From assembly GCF_000372825.1 (NCBI RefSeq), contig NZ_KB910516.1, forward strand, positions 3,515,825-3,579,824: DNA of 64,000 nt, written 5' to 3'. Of this stretch, positions 51,127-60,643 are shown one piece after another (positions within the stretch are counted from its first letter, which is position 1; every line of letters begins with the position of its first letter). The notes beneath the pieces were generated by a model. It was given only the letters and a program-made list of their open reading frames with translations. It did no database searches and was not told where the DNA came from. Source of the stretch: Methylobacterium sp. 77 (GTDB lineage: Bacteria > Pseudomonadota > Alphaproteobacteria > Rhizobiales > Beijerinckiaceae). Both the position numbers and the translations under genes were made by a program.

Positions 51127-52868
51127 GGTGTCTCCTCGTCGATGGCGGCGCCCGGCGCGATCTCGCGCTCGCCGCGGGCCAGGATGGTCTCCAGGGCTCC
51201 GATCCGGTCGGCCTCGGCCGCCGGCTTGTCCCAGCGGATGCGGTGGACGCGGGGGAAGCGCATGGCGACACCGGATTTATGCCGGGTGGAGCGCTGCACC
51301 CCCTCGAAGGCGATCTCCAGCACGAGGCCGTGCTCCGGCCCATAGGCGACCTCGCGCACCGGGCCGAAGCGCTTCGTGGTGTTGTTGCGGACGTATCGGT
51401 CGAGCTTGGCCAGCTCCGCATCGGTGAAGCCGTGATAGGCCTTGCCCACCGGCACCAGTTCCTGCCCGCCCTCCGGCTGGTCGCGCCAGACCCCGAACGT
51501 GTAGTCCGAGTAGAAGGACGAGCGCTTCCCGTGGCCGCGCTGGGCGTACATCATCACCGCGTCGACGAGGTGCGGCTCGCGCTTCCACTTCCACCACGGC
51601 CCCTTGGGGCGACCGGGGAGATAGGGGCTGTCGCGCAGCTTCAACATCACCCCCTCGATGGCATCGGCATCCTCGCCCGCACCGACGCTCGCCGGGTCCG
51701 AACGGGCGGCGGCGAGATCGTCCCAGGTCGCGAAGGTCACCAGCGGCGAGAGATCGATGCGGGCGTGGTCGAGGGCGGCGACGAATCGCTCCAACCGGGT
51801 GCGGCGCTCCGCGAAGGGCAGCGGCCGCAGGTCCTCGCCCTCGGCGGTGAGGAGGTCGTAGGCCCGGACATGGGCGGGGAATTCCTCCAGCAGCTTTTGC
51901 GTGACGGCTTTCCGGTTGAGGCGCTGCTGCAGCACGTTGAAGCTCTGCACCCGCTCCTCCCGCAGGATCAGCAGCTCGCCGTCGATCGTGCCGGTGAAGG
52001 TGACCGCCTCGGCGAGGTCGGGGAAGGCGTGCGTGATGTCCTCGCCGGTGCGCGAATAGATCCGCGCCACCTGGGCGCCCGCTTCGTCGCGCCCGCCGGC
52101 GAGCTGGACGCGGATCCCGTCCCACTTCCACTCGCCGGAGAAGGCGGCCGGATCGAGTTTTTCGAAATCCGACTCCTCATCGATGGGGTGTGAGAGCATC
52201 GGCGGCCGGAATGGGGCGGGGTTGAGGGTCGTCGGGCGCTCGGCCCTCCCCTCGACCCAGGCGAAAAGGGTGGCGTAGGGCGGCGCCAGCCCGTGCCAGA
52301 CCTCCTCCACCGCATCGGGCTCGTGGCCGCCGAGCGCGCCCACCGCAGTCTTTGCGAGCCGCGCCGAGACGCCGACGCGCAAAGCCCCGGTGATCAGCTT
52401 GAGGAGCGCCCAGCGCCCGGTCTCGTCGAGGGCATCGAGCCATTCGGCGATGCGGGCGGGCAGGTCCGCCTTCTTCACGGTGGCGAGGGTCTCGACCACC
52501 TCGGCGAGCGTCGGCACGTGGGGCGGCGGATTATTGTGGCCGATGGGCGCTGCTGCGTCCCCTCCCCCCTCTGCGAGGGAGAGAGGGTTCTGTGCCGGCG
52601 CCGGCCAGATCAGCGCCGTGGTCTCGGCGAGATCGCCGACATAGTTGTGCGACAGCGCGAACAGCACCGGATCGACCCGCGCCTCCACGAGGCCGCGGAT
52701 CATCGCGGGCTTGGCTTCGCGAAAACTCAGGCCGCCCGTCATGGCGGCGAGCGCATAGCCCCGCTCCGGGTCCGGCGCATGGGCGAAGTAATCCTGCAGC
52801 AGGCGCAGCTTGGCGTTGCGGCGCGGCTCGTAGGCGAGGCGGTCGAGAAGTTCGGCGAAGTCGTTCAC
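51123..52868 (-). CDS. ATP-dependent DNA ligase (ligase-exonuclease associated type, PP_1105-like)
   Basis: The 581-residue protein starts at a GTG (NDFAELLDRLAYEPRRNAK) that overlaps the exonuclease stop (GTGA). An N-terminal helical domain precedes the adenylation domain, where the nucleophile Lys is in EWKWDGIRVQL near residue 252. An OB-fold C-terminal domain follows (VDAVMMYAQRGHG, FGVWRDQPEGG, TTKRFGPVREV). A Pro/Gly-rich linker at about residues 93-113 (SLAEGGGDAAAPIGHNNPPP) looks like an insertion. The family forms a repair cluster with an exonuclease and, in many genomes, a DEXH helicase and a phosphoesterase, which are absent here. Confidence 0.93.
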   Translation of the reverse strand: MNDFAELLDRLAYEPRRNAKLRLLQDYFAHAPDPERGYALAAMTGGLSFREAKPAMIRGLVEARVDPVLFALSHNYVGDLAETTALIWPAPAQNPLSLAEGGGDAAAPIGHNNPPPHVPTLAEVVETLATVKKADLPARIAEWLDALDETGRWALLKLITGALRVGVSARLAKTAVGALGGHEPDAVEEVWHGLAPPYATLFAWVEGRAERPTTLNPAPFRPPMLSHPIDEESDFEKLDPAAFSGEWKWDGIRVQLAGGRDEAGAQVARIYSRTGEDITHAFPDLAEAVTFTGTIDGELLILREERVQSFNVLQQRLNRKAVTQKLLEEFPAHVRAYDLLTAEGEDLRPLPFAERRTRLERFVAALDHARIDLSPLVTFATWDDLAAARSDPASVGAGEDADAIEGVMLKLRDSPYLPGRPKGPWWKWKREPHLVDAVMMYAQRGHGKRSSFYSDYTFGVWRDQPEGGQELVPVGKAYHGFTDAELAKLDRYVRNNTTKRFGPVREVAYGPEHGLVLEIAFEGVQRSTRHKSGVAMRFPRVHRIRWDKPAAEADRIGALETILARGEREIAPGAAIDEETP

Positions 52869-53911
52869 GCGACGGCCTCTTCCACCGGCGCGGCAGGCTC
52901 GGCCTCGCCATCGTCGCCGTAGCCCAGCATGTGCAGCGGCTTCGCCTTGATCCCTTGCGTCCCGCACCAATGAACCAGGGCGTCCTCCTGCCCGTGCGTG
53001 ACCCAGACCTCGCCGGCGCCGGTTTCGCGGATGGTGCGGCACAGGTCGGGCCAGTCGGAATGGTCGGAGATGACGAGGGGGAGTTCGGCGCCCTTCTGCC
53101 GGGCGCGGGCGCGCACCCGCATCCAGCCCGAGGCGAAGGAGGTGACGGGATCGGGGAATTTACGCGACCACACGTCCTGGATCGCCGAGGGCGGGCACAG
53201 GACGATGGCGCCCTGGAGCTTGCCGCGTTCGGCGGCCACCACCTTCGGCGTCTCGCCCAGCGGGATACCCTCGCGCTTGTAGAGCTCGGTCAGCTTTTCC
53301 ATGGCGCCGTGAAGATAGATCGGCGCGTCGTAGCCGGCCTCCCGCAACAGGGCCATCACCCGCTGCGCCTTGCCCAGCGCGTAGGCGCCGACGATGTGGG
53401 CGCGTTCTGGGAACAGGGCGACCGAATCGAGGAGCTTGCGGACCTCGCCCGCCGTATCCGGCATCCTGAAGACCGGCAGGCCGAAGGTCGCCTCGGTAAT
53501 GAAGACGTCGCAGGGGACGACCTCGAAGGGCAGGCAGGTCGGGTCGTAGGCGCGCTTGTAATCGCCCGACACCACCACCCGCACGCCCTGCGCCTCGATC
53601 GCGATCTGGGCCGAGCCGAGGACGTGGCCGGCGGGGGCGAAGCGCACGGTGACGTCGCCGATGCGGATCGCCTCGCCGAGCTTCGCCTCCTGGCGCGTCT
53701 CGCAGAAATCCTCGCCGTAGCGCACGGCCATGATGCGCAGGGTCTGGCCCGTAGCCAACACCCTGCCATGGCCGGACCGGGCATGGTCGGCATGGCCGTG
53801 GGTGATGAGCGCGCGCGGCACCGGCCAGGTCGGGTCCACGTGGAACCCGCCGAGGGGACAGTACAAGCCCTCGCGGGTCTGGGTCAGGAGGTCGCCTGCG
53901 CGAAGGCTCAT
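52865..53911 (-). CDS. Ligase-associated DNA exonuclease (metallo-beta-lactamase/beta-CASP)
   Basis: The 348-residue protein has a metallo-beta-lactamase fold with zinc-binding ITHGHADHARSGH, PAGHVLGSAQIAIEAQGVRVVVSGDYKRAYDP (catalytic His/Asp) and the beta-CASP part FITEATFGLPVF with VISDHSDWPDL. It is the 3'-end processing-type nuclease linked to ATP-dependent ligases (TIGR04122-like). The ATG at 53911 was chosen; the extra 25 codons upstream overlap the divergent promoter region. Only 55 bases separate it from the divergent TPR-methyltransferase. Confidence 0.93.
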   Translation of the reverse strand: MSLRAGDLLTQTREGLYCPLGGFHVDPTWPVPRALITHGHADHARSGHGRVLATGQTLRIMAVRYGEDFCETRQEAKLGEAIRIGDVTVRFAPAGHVLGSAQIAIEAQGVRVVVSGDYKRAYDPTCLPFEVVPCDVFITEATFGLPVFRMPDTAGEVRKLLDSVALFPERAHIVGAYALGKAQRVMALLREAGYDAPIYLHGAMEKLTELYKREGIPLGETPKVVAAERGKLQGAIVLCPPSAIQDVWSRKFPDPVTSFASGWMRVRARARQKGAELPLVISDHSDWPDLCRTIRETGAGEVWVTHGQEDALVHWCGTQGIKAKPLHMLGYGDDGEAEPAAPVEEAVA

Positions 53912-53966
53912 GCGCGGGACCGAACAGTGAGAGGGCGGGTCATCCGACGTGATATAGGGCGCCCAT

Positions 53967-54935
53967 ATGAACCCGCGAGCGTGCACTTCCCTCCAGAACA
54001 GTTCGGGCGACCTTCTCGCCGACCGGCGCTACGCCTATGCCGAGGCCTGTCTCTCCGAGGGCGATGCGGAAGGTGCGGCCGAGATGGCCGAGCAGACCCT
54101 GGAGATCGCCCCGCGCTACGCGGCGGCCTGGTTCCTGCTCGGACGGGCACGGGAGGCGCGCCACCTCGCCACGACGGATGTCGCCCACCACCACGCCGCG
54201 TTGAGGGCCTATGGCAACGCCCTCGATCTCGATCCCCATGACGAACTCGGGGCGCGGCTGCGCCTCGTCCAGATCGGCGAGGGCGCGACGCTGGGAGCGA
54301 TCTCGCCGGCCTATATCCGCGCCCTGTTCGACGGCTACGCCGCGCGCTTCGAGCGCCATCTGGTCGATGACCTGCATTATCGCGGACCGAAACTGCTGGT
54401 GGAGGCTCTCGGCGCGGTAGCCGGCGCACCGGCGAGCTTCGGCGACGTGATCGATCTCGGCTGCGGCACCGGCCTGATGGGCGAGGCGCTCGCCGGCCGC
54501 ACCCGAAGCCTCATGGGCATCGACCTCTCGCCCGGCATGCTCGTCGAGGCCGCGCGGCGGAAGCGCTACGACCGTCTGGTCGAAGGCGATCTCGGCCCTG
54601 TCCTCGACGGAGAGCCGTCGGGGAGCGCCGACCTCGTCGTGGCGGCGGACGTCTTCATCTATGTCGGCGGCCTCGGACGGGTGATGACGGAGACGGCCCG
54701 CATCCTGCGGCCCTCGGGTCTCGTCGGCTTCACGGTCCAGTGGCAAGCGGAGGGCGGGCTCGTCCTCGGAGCCGATGCCCGCTACGCCCATGGCGACCGC
54801 TACCTGCGCCGGATGTCGGACGAGGCCGGGCTCGATCTCGTGAGCCTCGACCCCGCTGCCATACGCCGCGAGCGTGAGATCGACGTTCCGGGGCGCATCG
54901 TGGTGTTGCGCAAACCCCCGTCCCCCGCACCTTAA
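53967..54935 (+). CDS. TPR-containing class I SAM methyltransferase
   Basis: The 322-residue protein has two or three tetratricopeptide-like helical repeats at about residues 15-100 (YAYAEACLSEGDAEGAAEMA, ALRAYGNALDLDPHDELGARL). A Rossmann methyltransferase domain follows: FGDVIDLGCGTGLMGEALA, LMGIDLSPGMLVEAARR and VVAADVFIYVGGL. This TPR-methyltransferase architecture is found in uncharacterised bacterial proteins. Substrate unknown. Divergent from the exonuclease gene. Confidence 0.87.
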   Translation: MNPRACTSLQNSSGDLLADRRYAYAEACLSEGDAEGAAEMAEQTLEIAPRYAAAWFLLGRAREARHLATTDVAHHHAALRAYGNALDLDPHDELGARLRLVQIGEGATLGAISPAYIRALFDGYAARFERHLVDDLHYRGPKLLVEALGAVAGAPASFGDVIDLGCGTGLMGEALAGRTRSLMGIDLSPGMLVEAARRKRYDRLVEGDLGPVLDGEPSGSADLVVAADVFIYVGGLGRVMTETARILRPSGLVGFTVQWQAEGGLVLGADARYAHGDRYLRRMSDEAGLDLVSLDPAAIRREREIDVPGRIVVLRKPPSPAP

Positions 54936-55110
54936 TCCCAATTGTGCGCGATTGGGTTGAACCGAAGCGCTGCGGCATGTGTTGCACGGCACGGCACTCC
55001 CCAACCGATGCCTGTCGACCGGACGCGAGCGGTTCCCCGGCCGCGCCCGATCGGTAAGGTCGGGCTTCGCCGAGCCCGCACCGTCCTTCCGAAGGAGCAT
55101 GTACAGACGC

Positions 55111-55854
55111 ATGGCCGACAAGACCGACAAGTCGTTTCCCGCAAGTCCGAGCACGCGCATCCCCTTCGCCCTCGCCCTGTCGGCGTTGGCAGGATGCGCC
55201 GATTCCATCGGCTTCCTCGAATACTCACAGCTCTTCATGTCGTTCATGAGCGGCAACACCACCCGCTTCGGCGTCTCGGTGAGCAAGTTCGATTGGGAGA
55301 GCACGGCGCGCGTCAGCTCCGTCATCGTCATGTTCTGCTTCGGCGCCTTCATGGGCACCCTGATCGCGGCCTGGGTCGGGCGGTGGCGGCTCTCGGTGAT
55401 GCTGCTGCTGCAGGCGGTACTCCTCGCCGTCGGCCTCGTCATGCCCTACGGCACCTTCTCCTGGCCGCTTCACGTCTATCCCATCGTCATCGCGCTCGGC
55501 CTCCAGAACGCGACGCTGCAGGACGAAGCCGGGCGCAGCCTCGCACTCACCTACGTCACCGGCGCGGTGGTGCGGTTCGGGACCGGGCTCGCCAACCTGC
55601 TGATGGGCAAGGTGGCGCCTTCCTTCTGGCTTCAGGCACCGCTCTGGGGCGCCCTGAGCACAGGCGCCGTCATCGGCGGCTTCCTCCAGACCCATTACGG
55701 CGAGGATGCCTTCCTGTTCCCGGCAGCCCTTGCGGCGCTCCTCGCCTTCGTGGCGATCGTGCTCACCGTCCTGAAGCCCGGCAGCGCCTATGTCACCGGA
55801 GCCGAGGAGTACCATCCGCCGGACGCGCAGGGATCGGTCAGACCGTCGAACTGA
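55111..55854 (+). CDS. DUF1275 (YoaK-type) membrane protein
   Basis: The 247-residue integral membrane protein has about six hydrophobic segments and the family pattern ALAGCADSIGFLEYSQLFMSFMSGNTT, LGLQNATLQ, ALTYVTGAVVRFGTGLANL. An ATG at 55099 is only one base from AAGGAG; the ATG at 55111 lies 13 bases from it, so 55111 is the working choice. Function unknown. Confidence 0.87.
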   Translation: MADKTDKSFPASPSTRIPFALALSALAGCADSIGFLEYSQLFMSFMSGNTTRFGVSVSKFDWESTARVSSVIVMFCFGAFMGTLIAAWVGRWRLSVMLLLQAVLLAVGLVMPYGTFSWPLHVYPIVIALGLQNATLQDEAGRSLALTYVTGAVVRFGTGLANLLMGKVAPSFWLQAPLWGALSTGAVIGGFLQTHYGEDAFLFPAALAALLAFVAIVLTVLKPGSAYVTGAEEYHPPDAQGSVRPSN

Positions 55855-55869
55855 AGCGAGCCGACGCTC

Positions 55870-56301
55870 TCAATCGCCTCCGCCGTCACCGCGCAGGCGC
55901 TTGGTGGCGCCGCGGCGGGACTTGTCGTCGAGGCGCCGCTTCTTGGAGGCGAGGGTCGGGCGGGTGGCGCGACGTGGCGTCGGCGGCACCGCCGCCTCGG
56001 CGACGAGGGCGGCGAGGCGTTCCCGCGCATCGGCCCGGTTGCGGTCCTGGGTCCGGAACTGCTGGGCCATGATGACGATGACGCCGTCCAGCGTCAGCCG
56101 CCGCCCGGCGAGCCGCATCAGGCGCACCGCCACGGCATCGGGCAGGGAGTGCGAGCGCCGCGCATCGAAGCGGAGCTGCACCGCCGTGGAGAGCTTGTTG
56201 ACGTTCTGCCCCCCCGGCCCCGACGAGCGCACGAAGGTCTCTTCGAGTTCGGCCTCGTCGATGGCGAGATGCGGGGTGCATTGCAGGGCCATCGCCACCA
56301 T
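55870..56301 (-). CDS. arfB: Alternative ribosome-rescue factor ArfB (YaeJ)
   Basis: The 143-residue peptidyl-tRNA hydrolase has the GGQ motif at residues 30-32 in SGPGGQNVNKLST and a basic C-terminal tail (KKRRLDDKSRRGATKRLRG) that enters the mRNA channel of stalled ribosomes. The alternative start is the second ATG at 56292. It follows bolA by 22 bases on the same strand. Confidence 0.95.
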   Translation of the reverse strand: MVAMALQCTPHLAIDEAELEETFVRSSGPGGQNVNKLSTAVQLRFDARRSHSLPDAVAVRLMRLAGRRLTLDGVIVIMAQQFRTQDRNRADARERLAALVAEAAVPPTPRRATRPTLASKKRRLDDKSRRGATKRLRGDGGGD

Positions 56302-56323
56302 CTTCCTCAGAGGTCGGGTGCGT

Positions 56324-56602
56324 TCAGGCGGCCTCGGAGGGCGCCTTCGCCTTCACTGCGAGGGCGTGGAGCCCACGCTTGAACGCCTCGTCGAGCACGC
56401 CATTCACCATGCGGTGACGGTCCACCCGGCTCTTGCCCTCGAAGGCGGCGGAGACGATCTCCACCCGGAAATGCGTCTCGCCCTCGGGCCGTGCGCCCGA
56501 ATGACCCGCATGCAGGTGGGATTCGTCGACCACCGTCAGGGCCTGCGGCGACAGTTGCGTGCCGAGCACTCCGGTGATCCAATCCTTGAGCGTGTCGGCC
56601 AT
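56324..56602 (-). CDS. BolA family protein
   Basis: The 92-residue protein starts MADTLKDWITGVLG, with GAGGAAACG before the ATG at 56602. The BolA core is intact: LTVVDESHLHAGHSG, THFRVEIVSAAFEGKSRVDRHRMV, LDEAFKRGLHALAVKA. BolA proteins bind monothiol glutaredoxins and [2Fe-2S] clusters. It is divergent from the J-domain gene and close to cobS/cobT, a conserved alphaproteobacterial neighbourhood. Confidence 0.95.
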   Translation of the reverse strand: MADTLKDWITGVLGTQLSPQALTVVDESHLHAGHSGARPEGETHFRVEIVSAAFEGKSRVDRHRMVNGVLDEAFKRGLHALAVKAKAPSEAA

Positions 56603-56742
56603 CGTTTCCTCGCGTTTCCGTCTCATGAATTCCGGCCTGTAAGCGCCTGCAGGCTCCGGGGTCGTCAACCCCCGATCTCCGCATGCGTCATCAGGCCCGC
56701 CGCCCTTGTGTCTCGGACCCGCCCTCTCATAATCGCCCCACC

Positions 56743-57369
56743 ATGGATCTCAACTCGCGCCTGTTCGACAGCATCCGTATCAAGCCCACCTGCGACGAGC
56801 CCAAGGCTGCGTCCCAGAAGGGCTGCGAGACTCCCGGCTGCACGAATGCCGGTCTCTATCGGGCTCCCAAGGGTCGCAAGGCGGAGGGTCAGTACTGGCG
56901 CTTCTGCATCGACCACGTGCGCGCCTACAACGCGACCTACAATTACTTCGACGGCATGAACGACGCCGCCGTGCAGGCCTACCAGAAGGACGCCGTGATC
57001 GGGCACAGACCGACCTGGGCGATGGGCGTCAACCCGGCGACGCGCACGAATGCGGCGAAACCCGGAGAGCCGAAGCGCGACTGGGCCTATGTCGATCCCC
57101 TCGACATCCTGCGCAGCGAAGGGGTCGGCGAGACGTCCCGCAGGGCAAAGCCGGAGCCGATCCGGCCGCGCCTCTCGGTGGCGGCGCTCAAGGCTCTCGA
57201 CGTGCTCGGCCTCGACGAGAACGCGGACACCGCCGCCATCAAGGCGCAGTACAAGGTGCTGGTGAAACGATTCCATCCCGACGCCAATGGCGGCGATCGC
57301 TCGTTCGAGGAACGCCTGCGCGACATCATCCGCGCCCACGACACCCTGCGTGCCGCCGGCCTGTGCTGA
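56743..57369 (+). CDS. J-domain protein
   Basis: The 208-residue protein starts MDLNSRLFDSIRI and carries two Cys-containing motifs near residues 22-65 (GCETPGCTNAGLYRAPKG, FCIDHVRAYN), a possible metal site. The C-terminal J-domain has ALDVLGLDENADTAAIKAQY and the HPD motif in VKRFHPDANGGD (about residue 178), so it should stimulate an Hsp70. The frame is open 20 codons further upstream without homology. Divergent from bolA. Confidence 0.92.
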   Translation: MDLNSRLFDSIRIKPTCDEPKAASQKGCETPGCTNAGLYRAPKGRKAEGQYWRFCIDHVRAYNATYNYFDGMNDAAVQAYQKDAVIGHRPTWAMGVNPATRTNAAKPGEPKRDWAYVDPLDILRSEGVGETSRRAKPEPIRPRLSVAALKALDVLGLDENADTAAIKAQYKVLVKRFHPDANGGDRSFEERLRDIIRAHDTLRAAGLC

Positions 57370-57620
57370 GCTGGATTTCCCCACGCGGCACGATCGATGC
57401 AGCGTTTCCGCAAACGACCTGTTTTTGCAAATGACGTGCGGCGGGAGGCGGCAAACCGCGCGAGAAGCCCTATATCGAGGCCTTGCACCCCTTGGCGTCC
57501 GCCGACGCAGCCCCTTAAAGGTGGCATTCCACGTCCTGCCCGTCGCAGGAAACGGCCATGCCCACCGTGATAGATCCGCGAGCCCGGCCAGCGCCGACGC
57601 CCGCCCCGACGAGGTCCCGT
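57370..57620. other. Intergenic region upstream of cobS
   Basis: No gene is supported here. A possible alternative cobS start is ATG at 57558 with an AGGA before it. No recognisable cobalamin riboswitch was seen; in particular, no convincing B12 box or paired core could be identified. The T-rich stretch (ctgtttttg) near 57420 might belong to a promoter. Confidence 0.4.
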
Positions 57621-58604
57621 ATGCTCTCTGACGACACCCCCGCCGCGCTGCCCGACCGGATGGTCTCCGTCCGCGAGGCCTTCGGCATCGATCTCGACCT
57701 CAAGGTGCCGGCCTTCTCGCAGAGCGAGGAGCACGTTCCCGATCTCGACCCGGATTATATCTTCGATCGCGAGACCACCCTGGCGATCCTGGCGGGCTTC
57801 GCGCGCAATCGCCGCGTGATGGTCACCGGCTATCACGGCACCGGCAAGTCGACCCATATCGAGCAGGTCGCCGCCCGCCTGAACTGGCCCTGCATCCGCA
57901 TCAACCTCGACAGCCACGTCTCGCGCATCGACCTCGTCGGCAAGGACGCGATCGTCCTGAAGGACGGCAAGCAGATCACCGCCTTCCAGGACGGTATCCT
58001 GCCCTGGGCCTTGCAGAACAACGTCGCCCTCGTCTTCGACGAGTACGATGCGGGGCGCCCGGACGTAATGTTCGTGATCCAGCGCGTGCTCGAAGTCTCG
58101 GGGCGCCTCACGCTCCTCGACCAGAAGCGCGTGATCCGCCCCCACCCGGCCTTCCGCCTGTTCGCCACCGCCAACACGGTGGGCCTCGGCGACACGTCCG
58201 GCCTCTACCACGGCACCCAGCAGATCAACCAGGGCCAGATGGATCGCTGGTCGATCGTCACCACGCTCAACTATCTCGCCCATGACCGCGAGGTGGACAT
58301 CGTTCTGTCGAAGGCGACGCATTACCAGCGTGATGGCGGCCGCGACATCGTCAACCGCATGGTCCGCGTGGCCGACCTCACCCGCAACGCCTTCATGAAC
58401 GGCGACCTCTCCACCGTCATGAGCCCGCGTACCGTCATCACCTGGGCCGAGAACGCCGATATCTTCCAGGATATCGGCTTCGCCTTCCGGGTGACCTTCC
58501 TCAACAAGTGCGACGAGTTGGAGCGTACGCTGGTGGCGGAATTCTACCAGCGCGCCTTCGGCAAGGAATTGCCCGAGAGCGCGATGAACGTGGCGCTGAG
58601 CTAG
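57621..58604 (+). CDS. cobS: Aerobic cobaltochelatase subunit CobS
   Basis: The 327-residue AAA+ protein has Walker [21 protein letters not shown], Walker [16 protein letters not shown] and [15 protein letters not shown]. It inserts cobalt into hydrogenobyrinate a,c-diamide together with CobT and CobN. The start at 57621 ([20 protein letters not shown]) aligns with known CobS proteins and has GAGG six bases upstream. An ATG at 57558 is the alternative. cobT follows after 137 bases. Confidence 0.97.
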   Translation: MLSDDTPAALPDRMVSVREAFGIDLDLKVPAFSQSEEHVPDLDPDYIFDRETTLAILAGFARNRRVMVTGYHGTGKSTHIEQVAARLNWPCIRINLDSHVSRIDLVGKDAIVLKDGKQITAFQDGILPWALQNNVALVFDEYDAGRPDVMFVIQRVLEVSGRLTLLDQKRVIRPHPAFRLFATANTVGLGDTSGLYHGTQQINQGQMDRWSIVTTLNYLAHDREVDIVLSKATHYQRDGGRDIVNRMVRVADLTRNAFMNGDLSTVMSPRTVITWAENADIFQDIGFAFRVTFLNKCDELERTLVAEFYQRAFGKELPESAMNVALS

Positions 58605-58626
58605 GGGATATCCCTCGGAGGATGCG

Positions 58627-58728
58627 ATGGCCCATCCGGTCCTGAAGCACGAGAACGCGATCGCCGAAGGTCGCGCCTACCGGTGCGGCATGAGGATGAG
58701 CTCTCTTCGTTCGATTCCGATTCCGTGA
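58627..58728 (+). CDS. Possible 33-residue small protein between cobS and cobT
   Basis: An ATG at 58627 is preceded by GGAGG five bases upstream and opens a frame to TGA at 58726-58728. The product begins [20 protein letters not shown] and ends SSLRSIPIP. No family is recognised. The binding site and position inside an operon are the only support; it may instead be translational filler between cobS and cobT. Confidence 0.35.
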   Translation: MAHPVLKHENAIAEGRAYRCGMRMSSLRSIPIP

Positions 58729-58741
58729 AGAAGTAGCGATC

Positions 58742-60643
58742 GTGGCCATTTCAAACCGCAAAGCCGGCGAGCGCCGGGAGCCTATCGCCGAACCGCTGAA
58801 GCGCTCGGTCGCCGGGTGCCTGCGCGCCATCGCCAAGCGCTCCGAGATCGAGGTGGTCTATGCCAGCGACCGCCCGGCGCTCACCGGCGACAAGGCGCGC
58901 CTGCCCGAGCCGCCGCGCAAGCTGACGCCGGAGGATGTCGCCATCCTGCGCGGCAATGCCGATTCGATGGCGCTGCGCCTCGGTTGCCACGACGTCGCCG
59001 TTCACCGCCGCCTGGCGCCGGAGAATGCCGGCGCGCGCGCGGTGTTCGACGCGGTGGAGCAGGCACGGGTCGAGGCCATCGGGTCTCGCCGCATGTCCGG
59101 CGTCGCCTCGAACCTCTCGGCGATGCTGGAGGACCGCTACCATCGCGGCGGCAAATACGAGGACATCACCGACCGGGCCGACGCCCCGATGGAGGATGCC
59201 GTCGCCCTGATGGTGCGCGAACGCCTGACCGGGGAAGCCCCGCCGAAGGCCGCCCGCAAGATCGTCGAGTTGTGGCGCTCCCATATCGAGGAGAAGGCCG
59301 GCACCAATCTCGACGGGCTCATCGGCAATATCGAGAACCAGCGCTCCTTCGCGCGCTCGGTGCGCGAATTGCTGTCCTCCCTCGACATGGCGGACGAGAC
59401 GCCGCTGGACCCCGAGGACGACGACAGCGACGACGAGAACGACGCGCAGGACGACGAGCAGACCCCGAGCGAGGGCGAGGCCGAGGAACAGTCGCAGGGC
59501 GACCGCTCCGAGATGGAGACCTCTGAGGAGGCCTCCGACGAGTTGCAGGACGGCGCGACGGAGGCCGCCGATGCGCCTTCGGGCGAATTGCCGGACGAGG
59601 CCGAGAACGCGGAATCGGAAGAGGCGTCCGAGGCCAAGCGGCCGCCCAACACCCGGCCGAACGAGATGCGCGGGCCCGAATACAAGGTGTTCAACCCGCG
59701 CTTCGACGAGATGATCGACGCCGAGGATCTCTGCGACGCCGAAGAGCTCGCGCGCTTGCGCACCTATCTCGACAAGCAGCTCGCCCATCTCCAGGGCGTC
59801 GTCGGCCGGCTCGCCAACCGGCTGCAGCGCCGCCTCCTGGCGCAGCAGAACCGGGCCTGGGAATTTGACCTCGAAGAGGGCCAGCTCGACCCCGCCCGCC
59901 TCGTTCGCGTGATGACGGATCCGTTCCAGCCGCTCTCGTTCAAGCGGGAGAAGGACACGAACTTCCGCGATACGGTCGTGACCCTGCTGCTGGACAATTC
60001 CGGCTCCATGCGCGGGCGGCCGATCACGGTGGCGGCCACCTGCGCCGATATTCTCGCGCGGACCCTGGAACGGTGCGGCGTCAAGGTCGAGATCCTCGGC
60101 TTCACCACCCGCGCCTGGAAGGGCGGCCAATCGCGCGAGGCATGGCTGGCGGCGGGCAAGCCCAACGCGCCGGGCCGCCTCAACGACCTGCGCCACATCG
60201 TCTACAAATCGGCGGACGCCCCCTGGCGCCGTGCGCGAAAAAACCTCGGGCTGATGATGCGCGAGGGGCTGCTCAAGGAGAATATCGACGGCGAAGCCCT
60301 CGATTGGGCGCATAAGCGCCTGCTCGCCCGGTCCGAACAGCGCAAGATCCTGATGGTGATCTCGGACGGGGCGCCGGTCGACGATTCGACCCTCTCGGTC
60401 AATCCGGGCAACTATCTCGAGCGCCACCTGCGCTGGATGATCGAGGATATCGAGACACGCTCGCCGGTGGAGCTCCTCGCCATCGGCATCGGCCACGACG
60501 TGACCCGCTACTACCGCCGCGCCGTCACCATCATCGACGCCGAGGAACTCGGCGGGGCGATGACGGAAAAGCTGGCGGAGCTGTTCGAGGAGGATGGGGG
60601 CGGCGCCATGCCGACGCGGAGAGCCGGCGGCGGCCGGCGCTAA
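58742..60643 (+). CDS. cobT: Aerobic cobaltochelatase subunit CobT
   Basis: The 633-residue protein starts at GTG 58742 ([14 protein letters not shown]). It has an N-terminal helical part, a strongly acidic region at about residues 218-310 ([18 protein letters not shown]) and a C-terminal von Willebrand A domain with the MIDAS motif [11 protein letters not shown] near residue 418. CobT and CobS form the AAA+ complex that works with CobN in cobalt insertion. Length and layout are standard. The stop overlaps that of the convergent tetR gene. Confidence 0.97.
   Translation: MAISNRKAGERREPIAEPLKRSVAGCLRAIAKRSEIEVVYASDRPALTGDKARLPEPPRKLTPEDVAILRGNADSMALRLGCHDVAVHRRLAPENAGARAVFDAVEQARVEAIGSRRMSGVASNLSAMLEDRYHRGGKYEDITDRADAPMEDAVALMVRERLTGEAPPKAARKIVELWRSHIEEKAGTNLDGLIGNIENQRSFARSVRELLSSLDMADETPLDPEDDDSDDENDAQDDEQTPSEGEAEEQSQGDRSEMETSEEASDELQDGATEAADAPSGELPDEAENAESEEASEAKRPPNTRPNEMRGPEYKVFNPRFDEMIDAEDLCDAEELARLRTYLDKQLAHLQGVVGRLANRLQRRLLAQQNRAWEFDLEEGQLDPARLVRVMTDPFQPLSFKREKDTNFRDTVVTLLLDNSGSMRGRPITVAATCADILARTLERCGVKVEILGFTTRAWKGGQSREAWLAAGKPNAPGRLNDLRHIVYKSADAPWRRARKNLGLMMREGLLKENIDGEALDWAHKRLLARSEQRKILMVISDGAPVDDSTLSVNPGNYLERHLRWMIEDIETRSPVELLAIGIGHDVTRYYRRAVTIIDAEELGGAMTEKLAELFEEDGGGAMPTRRAGGGRR

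Noticed and set aside
57370..57620. Cobalamin riboswitch upstream of cobS
   Set aside because: No convincing B12 box or conserved paired core could be found by eye.
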